Of a DNA stretch of 7,019 nt, positions 1 through 4,200 are shown piece after piece. Under the pieces are notes generated by a model that did no database searches, had not been told where the DNA came from, and saw only the letters and a list, made by a program, of their open reading frames with translations. This DNA comes from Candidatus Aegiribacteria sp. (GTDB taxonomy: Bacteria; Fermentibacterota; Fermentibacteria; Fermentibacterales; JCC-6): positions 1 through 7,019 of the forward strand of contig DAOWJX010000365.1 of assembly GCA_030640155.1 (NCBI GenBank), given 5' to 3'. Both the position numbers and the translations under genes were made by a program. Each line of letters starts with the position of its first letter. Within the stretch, counting starts at the first letter, position 1.

Positions 1-116
1 GCTTCAACCAGAAGTACATATCGATTTCGCGAGATATATGGGAAGCTCCTTGTTATCACAAAATAAGATTCTCTACGATTCTTTAGCAGCTCGAACTCTA
101 TAGGATGCAAAGACAT
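1..116 (-). CDS. Start of an unidentified leftward ORF, cut by the window edge
   Basis: An open frame begins at ATG 116-114 (protein starts MSLHPIEFELLKNRRESYFV) and stays open for at least 38 codons to the window edge. A GAGGG stretch about 4 nt before the ATG could serve as a ribosome binding site. I do not recognise the family. The composition (hydrophobic and charged residues mixed, no obvious signal peptide) looks like a real soluble protein. The ATG lies in the same frame as, and 9 nt after, the TGA that ends the recombinase fragment just upstream, so this may instead be the downstream part of one broken or fused ORF. With only 38 codons visible, a chance ORF cannot be excluded. Confidence 0.3.
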   Translation of the reverse strand, partial: MSLHPIEFELLKNRRESYFVITRSFPYISRNRYVLLVE

Positions 117-125
117 TAACCCTCG

Positions 126-325
126 TCACTCGGGGTTCTTTTCAAGCACTTTTGTGGCAAAGGTGTGCCTCATATCGTTAATTCGGGGACGTCTTCCACC
201 GGGTGCGTGATCGAGCTTGATAGTTCTCATGATATTCCGGAATGTCCATTGGACTGCCGAACGATCGAGCACTCTATGCCGGATGGAGACAGTTATCAGT
301 CCATCAACAAGTGGCGGACTACCCA
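126..325 (-). pseudogene. Tyrosine recombinase C-terminal fragment
   Basis: The frame contains a catalytic-domain stretch of a phage-type tyrosine recombinase: an AVQWTFRNIMRTIKL helix, a GGRRPRINDMRHTFATK segment in which D-M-R-H-T-F-A-T matches the usual H-x-L-R-H-T-F-A box, and then a TGA after LEKNPE. The family normally continues for another 40-60 residues through the LGH motif and the nucleophilic tyrosine, which are absent. The upstream R and K boxes and the DNA-binding domain are also missing, because the frame runs into the end of the IS1634-like element at 326. It is therefore a remnant truncated at both ends and cannot be catalytic. It is not a piece of the intI gene at the other end of the window: it lacks the integron-specific insert and its sequence differs. 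Confidence 0.72.
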
Positions 326-344
326 ACAGAAGTTTAAGAGATAA
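326..344 (+). repeat. IS1634-like left terminal inverted repeat
   Basis: ACAGAAGTTTAAGAGATAA, identical over 19 bp to the reverse complement of 2273-2291. It is the transposase-distal end of the element, about 40 bp beyond the transposase stop codon. Confidence 0.85.
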
Positions 345-382
345 CCTCATTTTGTCCTTTTAACATACTGTATTGCATGGCA

Positions 383-2110
383 TTAGCGAACACACTCCTG
401 TAAGACCCCACCATCGATAATCTCCCAGCCGAACGATTTCAGTACTTCGCTTTGGGTCTTCATGGGGGCTTCAATCATCCGCTCAGGCTTTCTCTTATCT
501 GAGTACCAGAGCCAGACCGAGTCAAGGTTCGACATCTCTTCCAGAATTGTCTTCCCACTGAGCCTGTCTTTCTCATTCCTGCTCCTGTTAACCCGGAGCT
601 CAAGGAGCCGTAGTACAGTAAGTGCTATAGCACAGGTGAGTAAATGACACCTTATCTTGCTGTCAGTCCAGTGATAGAACGGATTCAAGCGAACATGATC
701 TTTTGACTTGCTCGACCGGAACTGATTCTCAATCCCGTATCGGTCAAGTGATAACTGCACGATCTCGGAAGTTCTCCAGTCATGGTTGTCAGTAACAATT
801 ACATTCCTGCCGAAGAGCTTCTCAGCTTTGGTTACCTGATAAACATCCTTGCGGAAGCTCATATCGGGAGTATCATCCGTGTCGCTGAACTCCAGATTGT
901 AATACCTGGAGGAGATATGGAGCTTCTCGCAATCACGATGATACCTGTCTACTATTGATTCCGAGTTGCGCCAGTGTGGACGCTGCTCTTTGTATCGGCG
1001 TCTGTATTCCAGGAGGTTTTCGCGGATGGACTCCAGCTTTTTCTCAAAGGTGTAAGCTCTCTTCCGGGCTGTCCTGGGATTGTAGGTAACTATTAACGTC
1101 CTTTCCTGACCCCAGAGATCGCTGCGGGTCCGGTAGACCAATATACGATCTTCAGCACTCCGCTCTTTATTCTTGCGGATATCCAAAGGCGACAAAACCT
1201 TCAGATCTATTCCGGCAAGCTCCTCAATGTAGTACGGTGAGTATGTGGTAATGAAGTGGATCCGGGTGTGATCATCTATACTGTGTATTCCATCATCACT
1301 GTTCATCCCCTTGTCAAAGACCACCGTAAGGCGCTGCTTCGTCTGATTGAAGCCGCACATAACGCCAAACAGCTCGTCCACCACCTGCCTGAACAGTTTG
1401 GAATCGTGTCTGTTCCCTTCATACGCCTTGTAATAAAGAGGTAAATGAGTATTCCTGTCTACAAGAAGAGCAAGCCCAACCTGGCGAAGACTGTGGCGGC
1501 CTGCCTTGTTGTGACCGCGCTGGCACAGTTCCGAGTCCGTCCGGCTGTTCATGAATGTGTAATAATTCGTAGTATCAAACAGCAGGCATTCCGCCGGCAG
1601 CGGCTGCTGCTCCCATACCTTGCTGAAGAATGCTTCTCCGATCTTCTCGATGTCATCCTCGCTCAGCCTTTCCCATTTGTCCCAGTACCTCTGGGATGTC
1701 AGCTCGGATAGATCAACAGGGCGGATCTCCTGGATCGCCGTATGTTTGTACCAGTCAGACAGAGCTCGTTTACTTCTGGGAGCTATCAGTCTGTTGACCC
1801 ATGCATAGAAGAAGTATTCTCCAATACCCGGACCCGTTTCTCTCACTCCCCTAGATACAATTCCATCAATGATGCCAATGGTATCCAGCTCCTTCTCCAG
1901 CTCGTTCAATAAGAACAGAGAACCAAACTGCCTTGATGCCACTTTCAGTGGCTTTCCTCTGGATTCAGCATCCTTGAGCCGCTTTAGCATTGTATCAACA
2001 GAACCAAGGTAAATCTGCGAAGTTACCTTCGGTTTGCCGTTAATCCACTTCATTTCACGGATGTAGTAGTAGGGTCTACCCTTTTTCATCTTCTTGTGTA
2101 AGTGTGCCAT
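383..2110 (-). CDS. IS1634-family DDE transposase, 575 aa
   Basis: It catalyses cut-and-paste movement of the surrounding element using a DDE RNase H-fold domain. Visible catalytic signatures are D179 in LLFDTTNYYTF, D266 in VVFDKGMNS, and E461 in RYGIENQFRSSKSKDHVRLNPF, the Y-x2-E...R...K(D)...R signature of the IS4 superfamily. The N-terminus (KGRPYYYIRE.....GKPKVTSQIYLG) is typical of IS1634-type proteins. The large insertion between D266 and E461 (about residues 290-440, highly charged) also fits the family. The start at ATG 2110 lies only 7 nt after a good -10 box with no Shine-Dalgarno sequence, so the mRNA may be leaderless; the next in-frame ATG is codon 8. The last codons read through a TGTAAGACCC box. 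The gene is full length with no frameshift and is probably active. Confidence 0.92.
   Translation of the reverse strand: MAHLHKKMKKGRPYYYIREMKWINGKPKVTSQIYLGSVDTMLKRLKDAESRGKPLKVASRQFGSLFLLNELEKELDTIGIIDGIVSRGVRETGPGIGEYFFYAWVNRLIAPRSKRALSDWYKHTAIQEIRPVDLSELTSQRYWDKWERLSEDDIEKIGEAFFSKVWEQQPLPAECLLFDTTNYYTFMNSRTDSELCQRGHNKAGRHSLRQVGLALLVDRNTHLPLYYKAYEGNRHDSKLFRQVVDELFGVMCGFNQTKQRLTVVFDKGMNSDDGIHSIDDHTRIHFITTYSPYYIEELAGIDLKVLSPLDIRKNKERSAEDRILVYRTRSDLWGQERTLIVTYNPRTARKRAYTFEKKLESIRENLLEYRRRYKEQRPHWRNSESIVDRYHRDCEKLHISSRYYNLEFSDTDDTPDMSFRKDVYQVTKAEKLFGRNVIVTDNHDWRTSEIVQLSLDRYGIENQFRSSKSKDHVRLNPFYHWTDSKIRCHLLTCAIALTVLRLLELRVNRSRNEKDRLSGKTILEEMSNLDSVWLWYSDKRKPERMIEAPMKTQSEVLKSFGWEIIDGGVLQECVR
399..408 (+). 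repeat. TGTAAGACCC box, left subterminal copy
   Basis: One of three exact copies of a 10-mer in the element. It begins 73 bp from the left tip and lies inside the 3' end of the transposase gene. The other terminal copy (2209-2218) is inverted and also 73 bp from its tip, so the pair forms a second, inner component of the inverted repeat, plausibly a transposase binding site. Confidence 0.6.
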
Positions 2111-2116
2111 ATTCCG

Positions 2117-2145
2117 AATATATGAGTAGGGTCTTACAATGTCAA
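2117..2145 (-). promoter_or_regulatory. Transposase promoter with an IS-end-like box in its spacer
   Basis: On the minus strand: TTGACA (2145-2140), a 17-bp spacer, TATATT (2122-2117). The -35 is perfect and the -10 matches 5 of 6. The spacer contains TGTAAGACCC (2138-2129), the same 10-mer found 73 bp from each IS tip. If the transposase binds that box it would compete with RNA polymerase and repress its own gene. The expected transcription start falls at or next to ATG 2110. Confidence 0.7.
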
Positions 2146-2208
2146 GCCTTGTGTCTACATCTGCATGATATTCATCATATTACGCTCTACTAATGTGTGT
2201 ATTTTAAA

Positions 2209-2218
2209 GGGTCTTACA
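2209..2218 (-). repeat. TGTAAGACCC box, right subterminal copy
   Basis: Inverted relative to the copy at 399-408 and at the identical 73-bp offset from the right tip. It lies about 63 bp upstream of the transposase -35 box. Confidence 0.6.
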
Positions 2219-2253
2219 TATTGAAGTGCTGTATGTTGTTGATAATGATATGG

Positions 2254-2463
2254 TTAGAGACACAAAAATGGATTATCTCTTAAACTTCTGTCAGAGATAA
2301 CATTAGCAACAAGCTGTCTTATTCCCTCAAGAGCTGATTCCTGAGTTTCAGTAAGCCAGCTCAAGCTAGGGAATTCTGTGCATAAACCAACATACTCCTG
2401 ATCTTCTTCTGACCATGATACTCTATATGTATAAAGATCACTTTTCAGTGGCATCTTCTTCAC
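2254..2463 (-). pseudogene. hicB: HicB-like antitoxin, 3' end replaced by IS sequence
   Basis: The first 58 codons match the short HicB antitoxin subfamily: YTYRVSWSEEDQEYVGLCTE, FPSLSWLTETQESALEGIRQ, LVANVISD. This is the N-terminal RNase H-like partial fold that binds HicA. Family members normally continue for about 50 residues with a GEPIPEP-type linker and a ribbon-helix-helix or HTH DNA-binding segment. Here the match stops at D58, exactly at the IS tip (2291/2292), and the frame ends with 11 unrelated codons from the IS. Translation could start at GTG 2463 or, more likely, at ATG 2454, which has AGGTG 7 nt upstream; both overlap the end of hicA, implying translational coupling. The product may still bind toxin but has lost its DNA-binding end. 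Confidence 0.75.
2273..2291 (-). repeat. IS1634-like right terminal inverted repeat
   Basis: Reverse complement of 326-344, perfect over 19 bp. On the minus strand it is translated as the foreign tail of the truncated hicB frame. Confidence 0.85.
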
Positions 2464-2698
2464 CTAGCCTCTCTATAGCTCGAAGAACTTGTCTAACCTG
2501 ATAGGCTTTCGCTTTGCCTTTCATATTCTGGATATTCACTCTTGGATCTCCTTGCCATGGTGTCCTGTAAACATGATGGCTTGATCCGGATTGCCTCGGT
2601 TCACCAAAATAGTATTTGCATACCTTACATAAATCCGGGAATCGAACACCTTTCGCGTTGTCCTTCATTCCCTTGATCAACTTTTCTAGCTTCGCCAT
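2438..2698 (-). CDS. hicA: HicA-like mRNA interferase toxin, 86 aa
   Basis: HicA toxins are small double-stranded-RNA-binding-fold ribonucleases that cleave mRNA and stall translation, and are neutralised by HicB. Visible features are FPDLCKVCKYYFGEPRQSGSSHHVYRT, with the conserved G-S-x-H-H-V-Y active-site block (H41/H42), followed by DPRVNIQN and a basic helix KGKAKAYQVRQVLRAIERLG. Length is normal to slightly long. I chose ATG 2698: an alternative in-frame TTG at 2713 lies inside the promoter spacer. No Shine-Dalgarno sequence precedes the ATG, and the -10 box ends 5 nt before it, so the transcript may be leaderless. The gene order toxin then antitoxin is standard for hicAB. The gene appears intact although its partner is truncated. 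Confidence 0.87.
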   Translation of the reverse strand: MAKLEKLIKGMKDNAKGVRFPDLCKVCKYYFGEPRQSGSSHHVYRTPWQGDPRVNIQNMKGKAKAYQVRQVLRAIERLGEEDATEK

Positions 2699-2703
2699 AG
2701 AGT

Positions 2704-2732
2704 ATAGTATCAATAATGATACTGCTTGTCAA
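2704..2732 (-). promoter_or_regulatory. hicAB promoter and palindromic operator
   Basis: On the minus strand: TTGACA (2732-2727), 17-bp spacer, TACTAT (2709-2704; 4 of 6 to consensus). The spacer and -10 are covered by an 18-bp perfect palindrome, AGTATCAATAATGATACT (2706-2723), with 7-bp arms and a 4-bp centre. A palindrome covering the -10 of a toxin-antitoxin operon is the expected target of antitoxin autorepression, here HicB. The promoter starts about 12 bp inside the cassette boundary defined by the attC site. Confidence 0.7.
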
Positions 2733-2744
2733 CCCCTTCTAGTG

Positions 2745-2825
2745 TGCTAACGCACTGCATAACCAGAACAGTATTTGCATAGCAAAGAACTTCGCTGCTG
2801 TTTCTGGTTGATGCAGTTGTTGACG
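2745..2825 (-). other. attC recombination site (integron cassette junction), 81 bp
   Basis: Read on the minus strand: R'' box CGTCAAC, a 2-nt spacer, arm CTGCATCAACCAGAAACAG, a variable centre with its own small stem, arm CTGTTCTGGTTATGCAG, spacer TGC, and R' box GTTAGCA. The arms pair almost completely. The first arm has an extra C (ATCAACC against ATAACC in the pairing arm), the extrahelical base at the position that marks orientation in characterised attC sites, and a second extra A. The conserved AAC/GTT triplets are present, though the remaining bases of the boxes fit RYYYAAC and GTTRRRY only loosely. Length is within the usual 55-140 bp. The site ends the relBE cassette; recombination would occur at G/TTAGCA (2751/2750), where the hicAB cassette begins. 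Confidence 0.8.
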
Positions 2826-2843
2826 AAACAATATTCGCACAAA

Positions 2844-2917
2844 GGTTCTCAGGAATATTATCAGTGAGCTTATCTAAACCACGAAGATATAGATTGTTCT
2901 CAAATAATTCCGAGGTT
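2844..2917. repeat. Long imperfect palindrome after relE
   Basis: Between the relE stop and attC there is a weak 74-bp palindrome. The outer arms GGTTCTCAGGAAT and ATTCCGAGGTTC pair with one bulge, and inner segments (AGTGAGCTTATCTA against TAGATTGTTCTCA) pair partly. It lacks AAC/GTT boxes at its ends, so it is not a second attC by the usual criteria. It could act as a transcript-end hairpin for relBE or be a decayed recombination site. Confidence 0.3.
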
Positions 2918-2919
2918 CA

Positions 2920-3174
2920 CTACCTGTAGATATCTCTACGGTGGCCTATCTTAACAACAAGTACTATCAGTTTCTCATCCTGGATCTCATAAATCACTCT
3001 GAATGATCCTATTCTGATTCGCCAAGCAGGACGCCCGGATAATTTTATGCAACCATCTGGGCGTGGGTTATGTGTGAGAGATTCGATTGCAGAAATAATA
3101 CGATCTTGGTCTTGGCGATTGATCTTGCTTAGCTGTTTTTGTGCAGAACGAAGGATTTCAACGGAGTAAGTCAC
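2920..3174 (-). CDS. relE: RelE/ParE-superfamily toxin, 84 aa
   Basis: Its best fit is a RelE-type ribosome-dependent mRNA interferase. The sequence shows the family order: an N-terminal strand and helices (YSVEILRSAQKQLSKINRQDQDRI), NPRPDG, then IKLSGRPAWRIRIGSFRVIYEIQD, where K44-L, R52, R54, G56, R59 and Y62 match the conserved basic and aromatic positions, and a C-terminal KIGHRRDIYR (H78, R79, Y83). Length is typical. It starts at GTG 3174, overlapping the relB stop in GTGA, which implies coupled translation. The basic catalytic residues look intact, so the toxin is probably active. Confidence 0.88.
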   Translation of the reverse strand: MTYSVEILRSAQKQLSKINRQDQDRIISAIESLTHNPRPDGCIKLSGRPAWRIRIGSFRVIYEIQDEKLIVLVVKIGHRRDIYR

Positions 3175-3377
3175 GCGTCGTAATTATCGCGGATTTCGCG
3201 AACTGCCTGATTGAAAGGGATGCTTTCCTCTGCGGAAGATTTTGCAGCGTCGAACGCACGAATGTCCTCAAGCTCTTCAAGTTCATCCAATACCTTTTCC
3301 CATTCAGAGAAAGGTAGAAGTACAGCTTTTTTGCATTTGTCTTTACCTATAACAAATTCTGGATGTAACGGTACCAT
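3171..3377 (-). CDS. relB: RelB/Phd-like antitoxin, 68 aa
   Basis: A small acidic protein directly upstream of, and overlapping by 4 bp, the RelE-like toxin. The N-terminal part (HPEFVIGKDKCKKAVLLPFSEWEKVLDELEELEDI) matches a widespread antitoxin type often annotated RelB or Phd/YefM-like: a beta strand, then helices that dimerise and bind DNA. The C-terminal part (SSAEESIPFNQAVREIRDNY) resembles the toxin-wrapping tail, with the IPF..A...I pattern. ATG 3377 is supported by AGGAGG at 3388-3383, 5 nt upstream. Promoter-like boxes lie just ahead. The family assignment between RelB and Phd/YefM is uncertain; the antitoxin role rests mainly on context. Confidence 0.82.
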   Translation of the reverse strand: MVPLHPEFVIGKDKCKKAVLLPFSEWEKVLDELEELEDIRAFDAAKSSAEESIPFNQAVREIRDNYDA

Positions 3378-3394
3378 AACAACCTCCTATGAGT

Positions 3395-3423
3395 ATTATG
3401 TAAAAGGTTGGGTAAAGATTCAA
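3395..3423 (-). promoter_or_regulatory. relBE promoter with overlapping inverted repeat
   Basis: On the minus strand: TTGAAT (3423-3418), 17-bp spacer, CATAAT (3400-3395; 5 of 6 to consensus), then AGGAGG and ATG 3377. An inverted repeat, AGGTTG (3405-3410) and CAACCT (3421-3426) separated by 10 bp, covers the -35 and part of the spacer and could be the antitoxin operator. Confidence 0.6.
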
Positions 3424-3500
3424 CCTCTTCCTCAAAGTGACCCAGCGAGTTAAGTAACTGTTCTTAAAGAACTGATGTCCGCGCTTTGTCTTATATGTTC

Positions 3501-3576
3501 TTTTTTACGGCGACGGCTTTTTTGTTCTGTGGGTCCGTTTTCCGTTTGTTCTTTTGTGCTCCAGCCGAAGCCGTTC
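3501..3576. repeat. 75-bp direct repeat, copy 1
   Basis: Nearly identical to 3920-3993, with two single-base gaps in T runs and about three substitutions. Each copy has self-complementary tips (ACGGCGACGGCT against AGCCGAAGCCGT), so a copy could fold into a stem with a long loop. Copy 1 contains the last 20 or so codons of the neighbouring gene. It does not fit attC consensus because no GTT triplet is present at the right place. Confidence 0.8.
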
Positions 3577-3897
3577 ATGTGGTTGTTGGCCCGTGTCCAC
3601 GTCTTGCTCCTTCATCTGTTGGATAACGAACGCGGTGCGTGCTGCTCCGTCGACGGGGCGTGCCTCGTTTCTGCACCACTCTATCAGTTCGTCAACATCG
3701 ACATCGACCTTCACGAGATGGATACCGGTGTCCCAGATGACTTTGAAGGAATGCTTGGCAAACTCAAGCCACTCGTCATACGTTTCCTCAAGATCGTCGG
3801 CATCGGAGGCGGTGGATTTGAGAAGTGCCCACTGCTCGCGTTTGTACCACGCGACTCCGGACACCATCGGGAATTCTGAATCTGGGTCATCAAGCAT
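3505..3897 (-). CDS. Uncharacterised small protein, about 130 aa, probable cassette gene
   Basis: The core (GVAWYKREQWALLKSTASDA, DDLEETYDEWLEFAKHSFKV, then HLVKVDVDVDELIEWC and PVDGAARTAFVIQQM) resembles a small soluble bacterial family I have no name or function for. It is acidic and mostly helical by composition, without signal peptide or membrane segment. The frame is open up to 4065, but I chose ATG 3897: AGGA stands 6 nt upstream, and residues before it come from a repeated, low-complexity stretch. An internal ATG at 3867 is another option and would begin nearer the conserved part. The last 20 or so codons (RLRLEHKRTNGKRTHRTKKP) are encoded by the 75-bp repeat and are unusually basic, probably an acquired tail. 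It is the cassette position nearest to intI. Confidence 0.6.
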   Translation of the reverse strand: MLDDPDSEFPMVSGVAWYKREQWALLKSTASDADDLEETYDEWLEFAKHSFKVIWDTGIHLVKVDVDVDELIEWCRNEARPVDGAARTAFVIQQMKEQDVDTGQQPHERLRLEHKRTNGKRTHRTKKPSP

Positions 3898-3919
3898 ATT
3901 CTGTCCTGTTTCTGGGCTA

Positions 3920-3993
3920 TTTTTTACAGCGACGGCTTTTTGTTCTGTGGGTCCGTTTTCCGTTTGTTCTTTGTGCTCCAGCCGGCGCCGTTT
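3920..3993. repeat. 75-bp direct repeat, copy 2
   Basis: Partner of 3501-3576, in the same orientation, 23 bp upstream of the start of the uncharacterised gene. Its tips also pair (ACAGCGACGGCT against AGCCGGCGCCGT). The tip differences from copy 1 keep most pairs but also change the positions of the mismatches. Confidence 0.8.
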
Positions 3994-4094
3994 CTTACTC
4001 GTCAACAATGATTCTATTGCTGCGGTATAAATCAGGCTACTAGTTATCTTGCATGAGGATAACATGTGGTATTTTCTGAGTCAACAAGCATACC
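3994..4094 (-). other. Candidate attI region (integron primary insertion site)
   Basis: In integrons attI lies between the intI promoter side and the first cassette. Here that interval holds two GTCAACA motifs, CGTCAAC (4000-4006) and AGTCAAC (4079-4085). On the minus strand these read GTTGACG and GTTGACT, the latter close to the GTTRRRY recombination core. A GTTATC...GATAAC inverted repeat lies between them. attI sites have no strong consensus outside the core, so this is a positional inference. Confidence 0.3.
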
Positions 4095-4124
4095 TTGACG
4101 CATAAAGGTAAACAAATGTATACT
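4095..4124 (+). promoter_or_regulatory. Original intI promoter, now separated from intI
   Basis: TTGACG (4095-4100), 18-bp spacer, TATACT (4119-4124), reading right. It is followed by GAGGAAGGA (4166-4174) and ATG 4177, the original start of intI. I see no LexA-type CTGT-N8-ACAG box overlapping it. Since the ISL3 insertion this promoter reads into the IS antisense to its transposase. Confidence 0.6.
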
Positions 4125-4176
4125 AATAAGGGAAACTGCGGTGTTATACTGCAGCTTCATATGCAGAGGAAGGAAT

Positions 4177-4194
4177 ATGATGCATAAAAAACTG
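4177..4194 (+). pseudogene. intI: First six codons of intI, detached by the IS insertion
   Basis: ATGATGCATAAAAAACTG encodes MMHKKL after a strong ribosome binding site. Removing the IS and one copy of AAAAACTG joins this exactly in frame to GAAGAGTTT at 5520, giving MMHKKLEEFRNNL and a 398-residue integrase. Confidence 0.8.
4187..4194 (+). repeat. ISL3 target site duplication, left copy
   Basis: AAAAACTG, identical to 5512-5519. Eight base pairs is the known duplication length of the ISL3 family. Confidence 0.88.
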
Positions 4195-4200
4195 GGCCCT

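Larger units (their letters stand above)
326..2291 (-). mobile_element. IS1634-like insertion sequence (IS4 superfamily), about 1966 bp
   Basis: The ends carry a perfect 19-bp inverted repeat, ACAGAAGTTTAAGAGATAA at 326-344 and its reverse complement at 2273-2291. Weaker matching continues inward (a shared TTTTGT and TAAC at the same offset). A second box, TGTAAGACCC, starts exactly 73 bp from each tip (399-408 and 2218-2209). One transposase gene fills the element. The length fits the IS1634 family, generally about 1.5-2 kb. Flanking host sequence changes at both tips: hicB stops matching its family at codon 58 on the right and the recombinase fragment begins on the left. I see no short target duplication, so the element has probably been involved in a deletion or recombination since insertion. 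Confidence 0.85.

Noticed and set aside
399..2218. TGTAAGACCC copies as the actual tips of the IS1634-like element
   Set aside because: A longer perfect inverted repeat lies further out (326-344 and 2273-2291) exactly where neighbouring genes are broken, and the 10-mers are at equal distance from those tips.
2699..2713. TTG start of hicA at 2713
   Set aside because: It lies within the promoter and operator; ATG 2698 is the first start that would be transcribed.
3501..3576. 75-bp repeats called as attC sites
   Set aside because: The tips pair but no GTT triplet is present at the R' position and the long centre does not fold like an attC site.
3475..4043. Rightward ORFs opposite the uncharacterised gene
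   Set aside because: Cysteine and serine rich translations of the antisense strand of a gene with a recognisable conserved core and a ribosome binding site.
3898..4065. Upstream extension of the uncharacterised gene to 4065
   Set aside because: The added 56 codons are repeat-derived and have no family match, while ATG 3897 has an AGGA at good spacing.
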